Source: Siccibacter colletis | GTDB lineage: Bacteria > Pseudomonadota > Gammaproteobacteria > Enterobacterales > Enterobacteriaceae | Length of the DNA stretch: 64,000 nt | Reading direction: 5' to 3' | Assembly: GCF_000696575.1 (NCBI RefSeq) | Contig: NZ_JMSQ01000009.1 | Location: 124,001-188,000, forward strand | Shown here: positions 17,942-28,913 of the stretch, piece by piece | How the letters are laid out: each line of letters begins with the position of its first letter | How positions within the stretch are numbered: the stretch's first letter is position 1 | The notes under the pieces: model-generated | Seen by the model: the letters and a program-made list of their open reading frames with translations, nothing else | Databases searched by the model: none | Told to the model about the DNA's origin: nothing | Program-made: the position numbers and the translations under genes

Positions 17942-19237
17942 ATGAAAACGTTACTACAACAGCACAAAAGTGGTCTTGATTGCGGCATCTGTTCCGTCTG
18001 TTCAGCGCATCCGCTGGTGATCGAAGCGGCACTGCGCCTTGATTTACACAGCCGTCGCAAGGTGCTAATCGAAGCCACCTCAAATCAGGTCAACCAGTAC
18101 GGCGGGTATACCGGTATGCAGCCCGCGGCATTTCGCGATTACGTGCTGGCGATTGCGCAGCGCGTCGGTTTCCCGGCCGCACGGCTGATCCTCGGGGGCG
18201 ATCATCTGGGGCCAAACTGCTGGCAAAACGAGCCGGCCCAGGAGGCGATGGCGAAAGCCCGGACGTTGATTGCGGAATACGTTAAAGCAGGGTTCAGCAA
18301 AATTCACCTCGATGCGTCCATGTCCTGTGCGGACGATCCCGTGCCGCTGCCCCCGGCGCTGGTCGCGGAGCGCGCCGCCGATCTGTGCCGCGTTGCGGAA
18401 GCGTGTGCGACGCCAGCGCAAAAAGCGGCCCTGACCTATGTGATCGGCACTGAAGTGCCGGTGCCGGGCGGCGAGGCGTCGGCGATTGAGCGCGTGCACA
18501 TCACCCGGCCCGAGGATGCCGCAGAGACCCTTGAGCTGCACCACCAGGCCTTTCGCCAGGCCGGGCTGGAGGAGGCCATTCCACGGATTGTGGCGCTGGT
18601 GGTACAACCGGGCGTCGAGTTCGACCACAGCAGCGTGGTGCACTATGACCCGGCAAAAGCGCAGGCGCTGAGCGCCTTTATCACCGGCACACCGGTGGTC
18701 TACGAGGCGCACTCCACCGATTACCAGACCCGCAAGGCGTATCGCGCGCTGGTGGCGGATCACTTCGCCATCCTGAAAGTCGGTCCGGCGCTCACCTTCG
18801 CATTGCGCGAAGCCATTTTTGCCCTCGCGAGCATGGAGCAGGTACTGGTGGCACCGGAAAGCCAGAGCCGCATCGTTGAGGTGATCGACCAGGTAATGCT
18901 GGATGAGCCGGGCTACTGGAAAAAGTATTACCGCCAGGTGTGGTCGGAATCACGGGTGGATATTCATTTCAGCCTGTCAGATCGCATCCGCTATTACTGG
19001 CCAAACGGGCGCATCAGCCGCGCGCTGGAGACCCTGCTGAGCAACCTTAATGCGACCACCCTCCCGCTGGGGATGCTGAGCCAGTATCTGCCGAAGCAGT
19101 ACGACCGCGTGCTGAACGGCACCCTGGTACCGTCGCCTCACCATCTCATCATCGACAAAATTCAGGACGTGCTGCGGGATTATGCCTGCGGCTGCCATCC
19201 ACAGCTGCATCACGCCCGGCAGGTGAGCCATGCATAA
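17942..19237 (+). CDS. gatZ: Tagatose-1,6-bisphosphate aldolase non-catalytic subunit
   Basis: 431 residues, slightly longer than E. coli GatZ (420). It is collinear from the start: [72 protein letters not shown] and [10 protein letters not shown]. GatZ is a TIM-barrel protein that stabilises and activates the catalytic aldolase GatY (here 22461-23315). A GGAGG site precedes the ATG by 6 bases. It is first in the operon and overlaps gatA by 8 bases. Confidence 0.93.
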   Translation: MKTLLQQHKSGLDCGICSVCSAHPLVIEAALRLDLHSRRKVLIEATSNQVNQYGGYTGMQPAAFRDYVLAIAQRVGFPAARLILGGDHLGPNCWQNEPAQEAMAKARTLIAEYVKAGFSKIHLDASMSCADDPVPLPPALVAERAADLCRVAEACATPAQKAALTYVIGTEVPVPGGEASAIERVHITRPEDAAETLELHHQAFRQAGLEEAIPRIVALVVQPGVEFDHSSVVHYDPAKAQALSAFITGTPVVYEAHSTDYQTRKAYRALVADHFAILKVGPALTFALREAIFALASMEQVLVAPESQSRIVEVIDQVMLDEPGYWKKYYRQVWSESRVDIHFSLSDRIRYYWPNGRISRALETLLSNLNATTLPLGMLSQYLPKQYDRVLNGTLVPSPHHLIIDKIQDVLRDYACGCHPQLHHARQVSHA

Positions 19238-19688
19238 CTATCAACTGCTAACCGCCAGCGGGCTGCATTTTAACGATGCCCATGAGGCGCTGGTTCATAT
19301 TGGGGAAACCCTGGTGCAGGCGGGAATATGTCGGGAGAGCTATCCCGCCGCGCTGCGCGCCCGCGAAGCCGCATATCCCACCGGCATCGTCCTCGACAGC
19401 CACTGCGTCGCCATTCCTCACTGCGACGCCAGCCACGCCCTGCAGCCCGCCCTCTATCTGATTCGTCCCCGGCAGCCGGTGCCATTCGCGCAGGCGGATG
19501 ATGACATACAGATTGGCGCTGAGCTGATTATCGCCCTGGTGGTGACGCATCCGCAGGAGCAACTGAACCTGCTGCGGACGCTGTTCGGCCTGCTGCAGCA
19601 GCCTGATGTTATCGACAGCCTGTTAACGGTGCCGGATGCGGGGCTGGCGACGTGCCTGCGCCAGCATCTTCTCGCCCCGGCGACGTAA
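19230..19688 (+). CDS. gatA: Galactitol PTS enzyme IIA
   Basis: 152 residues of the fructose/mannitol-type EIIA fold. The phosphorylatable histidine is H64 in CVAIPHCDA. It receives phosphate from HPr and passes it to GatB. Its start lies within the end of gatZ, indicating coupled translation. Confidence 0.9.
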   Translation: MHNYQLLTASGLHFNDAHEALVHIGETLVQAGICRESYPAALRAREAAYPTGIVLDSHCVAIPHCDASHALQPALYLIRPRQPVPFAQADDDIQIGAELIIALVVTHPQEQLNLLRTLFGLLQQPDVIDSLLTVPDAGLATCLRQHLLAPAT

Positions 19689-19721
19689 CGTTTTACCTGT
19701 ACCTGCAAACGGAGAATAAAA

Positions 19722-20006
19722 ATGAAACGAAAGATCATCGTAGCGTGCGGAGGGGCGGTCGCGACCTCCACCCTGGCGGCGCAAGAAATTCAGGAGCTGT
19801 GCGACGAGCACCATATTGCGCTGGAGCTGGTCCAGTGCCGCGTCAACGAAATCGAAACCTATCTGCACGGCGTGGATCTGATCTGCACCACCGCCCGGGT
19901 CGATCGTAGCTTTGGCGATATTCCGGTGGTGCACGGCATGCCGTTCGTCTCGGGCGTCGGCATTGACGCGCTGCGGCAGAAAATCCTGACCCTGTTGCAG
20001 GAGTAG
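19722..20006 (+). CDS. gatB: Galactitol PTS enzyme IIB
   Basis: 94 residues. Cysteine C9 at the start of the P-loop-like CGGAVATST is the phosphorylation site. It carries phosphate from GatA to galactitol bound in GatC. Length and the [17 protein letters not shown] start match E. coli GatB. Confidence 0.93.
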   Translation: MKRKIIVACGGAVATSTLAAQEIQELCDEHHIALELVQCRVNEIETYLHGVDLICTTARVDRSFGDIPVVHGMPFVSGVGIDALRQKILTLLQE

Positions 20007-20010
20007 CGCC

Positions 20011-21354
20011 ATGTTTAGCGAAATTATGCGTTATATCCTCGATCTGGGGCCGGCGGTGATGCTGCCGATTGTGATCGTGCTGTTCTCCCTGTGCCTCGGC
20101 ATGAAGCCGGGCGACGCGTTTAAGTCCGGTCTGCATATCGGTATCGGGTTTGTCGGCATCGGTCTGGTAATTGGCCTGATGCTCGACTCTATCGGGCCGG
20201 CAGCTAAGGCGATGGCGGAGCATTTCGAAATCGGCCTTGAGGTGGTGGACGTCGGCTGGCCGGGTTCCTCACCCATGACCTGGGCCTCGCAGATTGCGCT
20301 CATTGCCATTCCGGTAGCCATTGGCGTCAACATCCTGATGCTGCTGACGCGCCTGACCCGCGTGGTGAACGTCGATATCTGGAATATCTGGCATATGACC
20401 TTCACCGGCGCGCTGGTGCACCTCGCTACCGGCTCGTACTGGCTGGGCATGCTGGGCGTCGTGGTCCATGCGGCCTTTGCCTACAAGCTGGGCGACTGGT
20501 TCTCCCGGGATACCCGCGACTACTTCGGGCTGGACGGCATTGCTGTGCCGCACGGCACCTCAGCCTGGTTCGGGCCGATCGCGGTGCTGGTGGACACGGT
20601 TATCGAAAAAGTGCCGGGTCTGCGCCGTATCCACTTCAGCGCAGACGACGTACAGAAACGCTTCGGCGCGTTCGGCGAGCCGGTCACCGTCGGCTTTATG
20701 ATGGGCGCGATTATCGGCGTGCTGGCCTCCTGGGATGCTAAAAGCGTACTGCAGCTGGCAGTGAAAACCGCCGCGGTGATGCTGCTGATGCCGCGCGTGA
20801 TCAAGCCGATCATGGACGGGCTGACGCCTATTGCCCGCCAGGCGCGCTCGCGGCTACAGGCAAAATTTGGCGGCGAGGATTTCCTGATTGGCCTCGATCC
20901 GGCGCTGCTGCTCGGCCATACCGCCGTGGTATCTGCCAGCCTGATCTTTATCCCGCTGACCATTCTGATTGCCGTGCTGCTGCCCGGAAATAAGGTGCTG
21001 CCGTTCGGCGACCTCGCCACCATCGGCTTCTTTGTGGCGATGGCGGTCGCGGTACACCGCGGGAACCTGTTCCGCACCCTGATCTCCGGCGTCATCATCA
21101 TGAGTATGACGCTGTGGATCGCCACCCAGACCATCGGGCTGCACACCCAACTGGCCGCCAACGCCGGCGCGCTGAAGGCCGGTGGTCAGGTCGCCTCTAT
21201 GGATCAGGGCGGGTCGCCGGTGACGTATCTGCTTATCCAGCTATTGACCTGGCAGAACGTTACCGCGCTGGTGGTCATCGGCGTCATCTATGGCCTCGGT
21301 GTCCTGCTCACCTGGCGTCGGGCACGTCAGGTAACCACTGCCGAACACGAATAA
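20011..21354 (+). CDS. gatC: Galactitol PTS permease IIC
   Basis: 447 residues, a polytopic membrane protein with about ten helices. It is collinear with E. coli GatC, including GMKPGDAFKSGLHIGIGFVGI, GWPGSSPMTWASQI, ATGSYWLGMLGVVVHAAFAYKLGDWF and ALLLGHTAVVSA. It imports galactitol while GatB phosphorylates it to galactitol 1-phosphate. It begins 4 bases after gatB. Confidence 0.94.
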   Translation: MFSEIMRYILDLGPAVMLPIVIVLFSLCLGMKPGDAFKSGLHIGIGFVGIGLVIGLMLDSIGPAAKAMAEHFEIGLEVVDVGWPGSSPMTWASQIALIAIPVAIGVNILMLLTRLTRVVNVDIWNIWHMTFTGALVHLATGSYWLGMLGVVVHAAFAYKLGDWFSRDTRDYFGLDGIAVPHGTSAWFGPIAVLVDTVIEKVPGLRRIHFSADDVQKRFGAFGEPVTVGFMMGAIIGVLASWDAKSVLQLAVKTAAVMLLMPRVIKPIMDGLTPIARQARSRLQAKFGGEDFLIGLDPALLLGHTAVVSASLIFIPLTILIAVLLPGNKVLPFGDLATIGFFVAMAVAVHRGNLFRTLISGVIIMSMTLWIATQTIGLHTQLAANAGALKAGGQVASMDQGGSPVTYLLIQLLTWQNVTALVVIGVIYGLGVLLTWRRARQVTTAEHE

Positions 21355-21396
21355 TATGACGGGGGCGTCAGCCCTCGTGTTTCAGGAGTCTGTGCC

Positions 21397-23315
<1,919 letters not shown>

Positions 23316-23414
23316 GCGCATAAGCAAAGAGGGGAAAGCGTGTTGCTGTCCCCTCATCGTATGCGGCGTAACGCCCCGCGAATAACGACGTTATAAAGCG
23401 AACTGATATGAATG

Positions 23415-23885
23415 CTACTCAGAGCGGGAAGGGTAGCGAACTAACGCATCCAGACGTTGATGAATAAGGCGCATCTGCTGCTCGTTATGCTTTGCAGGGC
23501 CTGTTTCGCCAAACATATCCGCATGATCGAGCATGGTAAGAATGACAAGCGCTGGTTCGGCTATGCCTTCTCGTTGTTCAAAAGAGAGAACCAGTAAAGG
23601 ATCGGTTTCCCTTTCATCGTCCAGTACCCGGGTATGGTGTAAGCCAATATAAAAAGGAACCAGCGCGCCATTGCCTTTGATATGGGATTGCTTAATCCAG
23701 CCATGTTGATGTTTTTCGCCCTGAGAATAGACCCAGACGCACTTGTCGCGTTCCCACATTTGAATCAGATCGTCGATATCCTGGAAATACGATAAAACCA
23801 CATCCGTGGTGAAACCATACTCTGCGGAAATAACATGAAACAACGCGCTGGTTTCAACGGACGAAATTTTTTCTCTTCTGCCCAT
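23415..23885 (-). CDS. Uncharacterised protein, second gene of an overlapping pair
   Basis: 156 residues from the ATG at 23885 (AAGGAATTAACC upstream). It is soluble-looking, with no signal or membrane helix, and mixed alpha/beta: SAEYGFTTDVVLSYFQDIDDLIQMWERDK, VWVYSQGEKHQHGW, NGALVPFYIGLHHTRVLDDERETDP and ALVILTMLDHADMF. No family was recognised. The first 32 bases overlap the end of the gene before it, in another frame. A short first gene overlapping a larger second one recalls toxin-antitoxin or regulator pairs, but no catalytic motif supports that. Confidence 0.65.
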   Translation of the reverse strand: MGRREKISSVETSALFHVISAEYGFTTDVVLSYFQDIDDLIQMWERDKCVWVYSQGEKHQHGWIKQSHIKGNGALVPFYIGLHHTRVLDDERETDPLLVLSFEQREGIAEPALVILTMLDHADMFGETGPAKHNEQQMRLIHQRLDALVRYPSRSE

Positions 23886-24051
23886 GGTTAATTCCTTTAA
23901 CCAACTGCGAGTCATCCATCTCCAGTACCTCTTGCATAAACTGCTGACGGCGTTCTTCCTGAGTATTGCCCGTTAAGCGAACGCTACCTGCGCTACGCGC
24001 TTTAGCCAACAAACCGGAAAGGTTAGCGGCATTGACCGGGGTGTTTTTCAT
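23854..24051 (-). CDS. Small basic uncharacterised protein, first gene of the pair
   Basis: 65 residues, starting at 24051 behind a perfect AGGAGG (4 bases). The composition is basic and polar (LLAKARSAGSVRLTGNTQEERRQQ, C-terminal GQKRKNFVR), with a probable amphipathic helix EERRQQFMQEVLEMDD. No family was recognised. The 32-base overlap with the downstream gene implies translational coupling. The pair separates the gat and mdc operons. Confidence 0.65.
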   Translation of the reverse strand: MKNTPVNAANLSGLLAKARSAGSVRLTGNTQEERRQQFMQEVLEMDDSQLVKGINHGQKRKNFVR

Positions 24052-24306
24052 ACATCCTCCTGTGCATTTATTCGACAAGTATACCACAGGCAGCGTGCTT
24101 TCCACGCCCGGAGGCTGGTTTTATAGGGCGGCTCGCAAAACGATGATCTCAAACCGTTTGCGACCCACCTCACATTTATCAACACCGATTATTACTCTCA
24201 GGCTAATGATTCGCCCGCGAACTTAATTGATGGGGACGGCAGGCGGGTCCACACTACCTCCAGCGTTAAGCAAATCACAAAGATTCGCTAAATCAGGAGG
24301 TTAATA

Positions 24307-25959
24307 ATGAGTGGCAACCAAACGGCTCGTGTGTGGAACACGCGCCGCACGGAGAAACAGCGGCGCATCGCCTCGGTTCCCGTGCAGGGCAAAGTGCTTC
24401 CCACCGACCAGCTTACCGGGATGCTGGAAAAACTGATCGCCCCCGGTGACCGCGTGGTACTGGAAGGGAACAACCAGAAGCAGGCGGATTTTCTCTCCCG
24501 CATGCTGGCTGAAGTCAACCCGTCGAAAGTCCACGACCTGCATATGATTATGCCGAGCGTCGGACGCAGCGAACATCTGGATATTTTTGAAAAGGGCATC
24601 GCCCGCAAGCTCGACTTCTCCTTCTCCGGTACCCAGAGCCTGCGTATTTCGCAGCTGCTGGAAGATGGCCTGCTGGAAATCGGCGCCATCCACACCTACA
24701 TCGAGCTTTACTCCCGTCTCTATGTCGATCTGGCGCCGAACGTGGCGCTGATTGCCGGCTTCAAAGCCGACCGCAAGGGGAACCTCTACACCGGGGCCAG
24801 TACCGAAGATACCCCGGCGCTGGTGGAAGCCGCCGCGTTCCATGACGGTATCGTCATCGCCCAGGTCAACGAGCTGGTGGACGACGAAAGCGATCTGCCG
24901 CGCGTCGATATTCCTGGCTCGTGGGTGGATTTCGTGGTGGTAGCGGACAAACCGTTCTTTATCGAACCGCTGTTTACCCGCGACCCGCGTCTGATCAAAC
25001 AGGAACATATCCTGATGGCGATGATGGCCATCAAAGGCATCTACGCCGAGCATCAGGTGCAGTCTCTCAATCACGGTATCGGCTTTAACACCGCCGCCAT
25101 CGAACTGCTGCTGCCAACCTACGGCGAACAGCTCGGTCTGAAGGGCAAAATCTGTAAGCACTGGACCCTGAACCCGCATCCGACGCTGATCCCGGCGATC
25201 GAAAGCGGCTGGGTAGAGAGCGTGCACTGCTTCGGCGGCGAGCTGGGGATGGAAGAGTACATCCGCGCCCGCCCGGACGTGTTCTTTACCGGGGCAGATG
25301 GCTCAATGCGTTCTAACCGCGCCTTTTGCCAGCTGGCAGGGCAGTACGCGGTGGATATGTTTATCGGTTCCACCCTGCAGGTTGACGGCTTCGCCAACTC
25401 CTCCACCGTAACCCGCGGACGCCTCTCCGGCTTCGGCGGCGCGCCAAACATGGGGCATGACCCGCACGGTCGTCGCCACGCCACCCCGGCCTGGCTGAAC
25501 ATGATCACCGAGCCGGACCCGATGCAGCGCGGTAAAAAACTGGTGGTGCAGATGGTGGAAACCTTCCAGGCGGGCGTGAAACCGACCTTCGTGGAAAAAC
25601 TCGATGCGGTTGAGGTGGCGAAAGCCTCCGGCATGCCGCTGGCGCCGGTGATGATCTACGGCGATGACGTGACCCACGTGCTGACCGAAGAGGGGATTGC
25701 CTACCTCTATCGTGCCGAAAGCCTTGAGGAGCGCCGCGCCATGGTCGCCGCCGTAGCCGGTATCACCGACATCGGTCTGGGCGTTGACGCCGCACGCGTT
25801 GCCGGGCTGCGCCGCAGCGGCAAAGTGGTGTACCCGGAAGATATGGGTATCCGCCGCTCCGACGCCACCCGCTCACTGCTGGCTGCCAGCAGCGTCTCTG
25901 ACCTGGTTGAATGGTCAGGCGGTCTTTATAACCCACCTGCGAAATTCCGGAGCTGGTAA
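24307..25959 (+). CDS. mdcA: Malonate decarboxylase alpha subunit (malonyl-ACP:acetate ACP transferase)
   Basis: 550 residues, the usual MdcA length. It is collinear with the Klebsiella type: start TARVWNTRRTEKQRRI, then LPTDQLTGMLEKLIAPGDRVVLEGNNQKQADFLSRML and GGAPNMGHDPHGRRHATPAW. The enzyme exchanges acetyl for malonyl on the MdcC carrier, freeing acetate. AGGAGG lies 7 bases before the ATG. It heads an eight-gene operon for growth on malonate. Confidence 0.97.
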   Translation: MSGNQTARVWNTRRTEKQRRIASVPVQGKVLPTDQLTGMLEKLIAPGDRVVLEGNNQKQADFLSRMLAEVNPSKVHDLHMIMPSVGRSEHLDIFEKGIARKLDFSFSGTQSLRISQLLEDGLLEIGAIHTYIELYSRLYVDLAPNVALIAGFKADRKGNLYTGASTEDTPALVEAAAFHDGIVIAQVNELVDDESDLPRVDIPGSWVDFVVVADKPFFIEPLFTRDPRLIKQEHILMAMMAIKGIYAEHQVQSLNHGIGFNTAAIELLLPTYGEQLGLKGKICKHWTLNPHPTLIPAIESGWVESVHCFGGELGMEEYIRARPDVFFTGADGSMRSNRAFCQLAGQYAVDMFIGSTLQVDGFANSSTVTRGRLSGFGGAPNMGHDPHGRRHATPAWLNMITEPDPMQRGKKLVVQMVETFQAGVKPTFVEKLDAVEVAKASGMPLAPVMIYGDDVTHVLTEEGIAYLYRAESLEERRAMVAAVAGITDIGLGVDAARVAGLRRSGKVVYPEDMGIRRSDATRSLLAASSVSDLVEWSGGLYNPPAKFRSW

Positions 25960-26825
25960 TGAAACATCTTCCACAGACTCACGCCGACGGGATGGCTGGC
26001 TGGCTGGCGCGCGTCGCCACCGTCTGCCTGATTGATGAAGCGCGTTTAACCCCGAAGCCGGGTCTGGTGGATGCCCGGGGAAGCGGCGCCCATCACGACC
26101 TGACTCTGGCCCTGATGGAGCGTTCGGCGCACAGCCTGACCCCGGCGTTTCAACATATGGCGGAGCACAGCTGGCTGCGCCCGGCAGATATCGCGCTGCG
26201 GGAGACCGTAGGGCGGCTGGGACGCGAAGGCGAACAGGCAATGATGGCGGCCACCGGCGGGGTTAACACCCATCGCGGTGCCATTTGGGCGCTCGGGTTA
26301 CTGGTCAGCGCCGTCGCCATGCTGGGCGAAGCGGCACCGAGTGACGTTGTCACGCAAACTGCCGCCCGTCTGGCGCAGCTGCCGGACAACGCCGCGCCGA
26401 AGGGCTTCAGCAAAGGGCTACGCGCTACCCACCGCTATCAGGTGCCGGGAGCGCGGGAAGAGGCTCAGCAGGGGTTCCCGCACGTCACCCGTCTGGCACT
26501 ACCGCAGCTGTGGGCCAGCCGGGCGCAGGGGGCCAGTGAAACGCAGGCCCGCCTCGATGCGCTGATGGCCATCATGACTTCCCTGACCGACACCTGCGTG
26601 CTTAACCGCGCCGGGCTGGAGGGACTGGAAGCCATGCAGCAGGGTGCCCGCGCGGTACTGGCTGCCGGCGGCACCGCACAGGCCGCCGGACGCGACGCGC
26701 TGGCCCGCCTCGATGCCGATATGCTGGCGCGCAATGCCTCGCCGGGCGGCGCAGCCGACCTGCTCGCTGCCACGCTGTTTCTGGATCGCACGAGCCTGCC
26801 GCAGGCAGCTCAACTAACACATTAA
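25959..26825 (+). CDS. mdcB: Triphosphoribosyl-dephospho-CoA synthase
   Basis: 288 residues of the CitG/MdcB family (LTPKPGLVDARGSGAHHDL, GVNTHRGAIWALGLL, APKGFSKGLRATHRYQVPGAREEA, TDTCVLNRAGLEGL). It joins ATP and dephospho-CoA to make the precursor of the MdcC prosthetic group. Start and mdcA stop share one base (TAATG). Confidence 0.95.
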   Translation: MKHLPQTHADGMAGWLARVATVCLIDEARLTPKPGLVDARGSGAHHDLTLALMERSAHSLTPAFQHMAEHSWLRPADIALRETVGRLGREGEQAMMAATGGVNTHRGAIWALGLLVSAVAMLGEAAPSDVVTQTAARLAQLPDNAAPKGFSKGLRATHRYQVPGAREEAQQGFPHVTRLALPQLWASRAQGASETQARLDALMAIMTSLTDTCVLNRAGLEGLEAMQQGARAVLAAGGTAQAAGRDALARLDADMLARNASPGGAADLLAATLFLDRTSLPQAAQLTH

Positions 26826-26834
26826 GAGGGCGTT

Positions 26835-27134
26835 ATGGAACACATTACGTTGTCATTCCCCGCAAGCCGTTCCCTGAACGGTAAAGCACTGGCGGGGGTT
26901 GTCGGTTCCGGTGATATGGAAGTGCTGTACACCGCCGACGCCGCAAAAACCCTGACGGTGGATATCACTACCTCCGTCGATAACAGCACCGCGCGCTGGA
27001 CCGCGCTGTTTGACCGACTGAACATGCAGAACGGTCTGCCATCCGGCCAGCTGATTATTCACGACTTCGGCGCGACGCCGGGTGTGGCGCGCATTCGCAT
27101 TGAGCAGGTTTTCGAGGAGGTGGAGCATGCGTAA
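26835..27134 (+). CDS. mdcC: Malonate decarboxylase acyl carrier protein
   Basis: 99 residues, starting MEHITLSFPASRSLNGKALAG. Serine 25 in VVGSGDMEVL is the attachment point for the 2'-(5''-phosphoribosyl)-3'-dephospho-CoA arm that carries acetyl and malonyl groups. Its end overlaps the mdcD start by 8 bases. Confidence 0.95.
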   Translation: MEHITLSFPASRSLNGKALAGVVGSGDMEVLYTADAAKTLTVDITTSVDNSTARWTALFDRLNMQNGLPSGQLIIHDFGATPGVARIRIEQVFEEVEHA

Positions 27135-27963
27135 CGATCGCAGTTTTATCGAGCTTCGGGCCCGTGCCCGTGCGCACGAACTGCTGGATGAGGGCAGCTA
27201 CCGCGAACTGCTCGATCCGTTTGAGGGTGTGATGTCGCCGTGGCTCGGCGCGCAGGGCATTGTCCCGCAGGCCGACGACGGCATGGTGGTGGCGAAAGGC
27301 ACCATCAACGGCCAGCCGGCGGTGGTGATTGCCATCGAAGGCACCTTCCAGGGCGGCAGTATGGGCGAAGTGTCCGGCGCGAAAATGGCCGCTGCCCTTG
27401 AACTGGCCGCAGAAGATAACCGCAACGGCATCCCGACTCAGGCGGTGCTGTGCCTCGAAACCGGTGGCGTGCGCCTGCAGGAGGCCAACCTCGGCCTGGC
27501 GGCGATTGCCGACATCCACGCCGCGATTGTCGATCTGCGTCGCTACACCCCGGTTATTGGCATCATTACCGGCACCGTCGGCTGCTTCGGCGGGATGTCC
27601 ATCGCCGCCGCGCTGTGCAGCTACCTGATCGTCACCCGCGAGGCGCGTCTCGGCCTCAACGGCCCACAGGTCATCGAGCAGGAAGCGGGGATTGAAGAGT
27701 ATGACTCCCGCGACCGGCCGTTTATCTGGAGCATGACCGGGGGTGAAACCCGCTATCAGAGCGGCCTGGTGGATGCGCTGGTGGGCGACGGGGTCAACGC
27801 CGTCAAAGCCGCGATGAACGACGCGATTGCCAAAGGCGTGCCTGCGCAGCACCGCAGCGACAACTACGCCTGGTATCTTGAACGTCTGAGTCAGTTCGAT
27901 ACCCGCCAGCAGGCGGATGCTGAGCAGATCAAACAGGTATTTGCACCGGAGGTGAAAGGATGA
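27127..27963 (+). CDS. mdcD: Malonate decarboxylase beta subunit
   Basis: 278 residues from the ATG at 27127 inside the mdcC stop; a longer frame starting at 27082 lies wholly within mdcC and is not supported. The carboxyltransferase (crotonase-like) fold is seen in the oxyanion region EGTFQGGSMGEVSGAKMAAAL and GTVGCFGGMSIAAALCSYLIVT. With MdcE it decarboxylates malonyl-ACP. The gene is preceded by GAGGAGGTGGAGC. Confidence 0.95.
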   Translation: MRNDRSFIELRARARAHELLDEGSYRELLDPFEGVMSPWLGAQGIVPQADDGMVVAKGTINGQPAVVIAIEGTFQGGSMGEVSGAKMAAALELAAEDNRNGIPTQAVLCLETGGVRLQEANLGLAAIADIHAAIVDLRRYTPVIGIITGTVGCFGGMSIAAALCSYLIVTREARLGLNGPQVIEQEAGIEEYDSRDRPFIWSMTGGETRYQSGLVDALVGDGVNAVKAAMNDAIAKGVPAQHRSDNYAWYLERLSQFDTRQQADAEQIKQVFAPEVKG

Positions 27964-28760
27964 GCGAATCAGTAAGCCGGGGTGCGTTATGGCTGGAAAA
28001 ACTGGCACCCAACGCAACACGTATGGCGGGTCTCTGCCCGTCGGTTCAGGTGGCTGATGGCGAACTGAACGGGGAAACGGCACGCTTTATCGCCGTAGTC
28101 CCGGATGCCGGAAACCACTATCCGCGCGCCGCAAACGGCGAAGTGGGTCTGCTGGAAGGCTGGACGCTGGCAAAAGTGGTGAATGAGACCATCGATGCCG
28201 ATGCCAGCAGCGCGGTAAAACGCCCGATTATCGCGGTGATCGATGTCCCGAGTCAGGCCTATGGCCGTCGCGAAGAGGCGTTCGGGATTCACCAGGCGCT
28301 GGCCGGGGCGGCAGGCGCATATGCCAAAGCGCGTCTCGCCGGACATCCGGTAATTGGCCTTATTGTCGGCAAAGCGATGTCCGGCGCGTTTCTCGCTCAC
28401 GGCTACCAGGCCAACCGCCTGATCGCGTTCAACGACAGCGGCGTGCTGGTGCATGCGATGGGTAAAGAATCCGCGGCGCGTATTACACTGCGTACCGTCG
28501 ACGCGCTGGAAAAACTGGCGGCGACCATTCCGCCAATGGCCTATGACGTGGCGAACTATGCCACCCTCGGGCTGCTCTCCGATCTGCTGGACATCAGCAA
28601 CCCGGATGCGCCGTCCACCGACGATCTCTCCCTCGTTAACCGCACGCTGGCCGATGCCGTCCGCGATGCGCGTCAGGACCCGAGCCTGAAAAATCGCCTC
28701 GGGGCTGAAAACCGTCGTAGCTCCGCACTGGTACGCGAACGCCTGCGCGCCAGCTGGTAA
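27960..28760 (+). CDS. mdcE: Malonate decarboxylase gamma subunit (co-decarboxylase)
   Basis: 266 residues of the acetyl-CoA carboxyltransferase-alpha-like fold (VIDVPSQAYGRREEAFGIHQALAGAAGAYAKAR, GLIVGKAMSGAFLAHGYQANRLIAF, VHAMGKESAARIT). It forms the decarboxylase with MdcD. Its ATG overlaps the mdcD stop by 4 bases (ATGA). Confidence 0.95.
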   Translation: MSESVSRGALWLEKLAPNATRMAGLCPSVQVADGELNGETARFIAVVPDAGNHYPRAANGEVGLLEGWTLAKVVNETIDADASSAVKRPIIAVIDVPSQAYGRREEAFGIHQALAGAAGAYAKARLAGHPVIGLIVGKAMSGAFLAHGYQANRLIAFNDSGVLVHAMGKESAARITLRTVDALEKLAATIPPMAYDVANYATLGLLSDLLDISNPDAPSTDDLSLVNRTLADAVRDARQDPSLKNRLGAENRRSSALVRERLRASW

Positions 28761-28782
28761 GAAAAGTAAGAGACCTGCCGGA

Positions 28783-28857
28783 TAGCGGTGTCGGTTGTGC
28801 CGACGCCGCTACTGAAAAAAATAAATGTTCATCACCATGCGGGGCGCTACGCCTCGC
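28783..28857 (+). promoter_or_regulatory. Two hairpins in the mdcE-mdcF spacer
   Basis: TAGCGGTGTCGG (28783-28794) pairs with CCGACGCCGCTA (28800-28811), 12 pairs with one G-T. A second stem forms at 28839-28857 (GCGGGGCG/CGCCTCGC, one G-T). Neither has a T tract, so they look like stabilising or processing structures that separate decarboxylase from transporter expression. Confidence 0.6.
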
Positions 28858-28913
28858 AGGATGAGGAGCAACACATCGCGCCAGTGCTACTTTCTCTTTC
28901 ATACAGGTGATTT

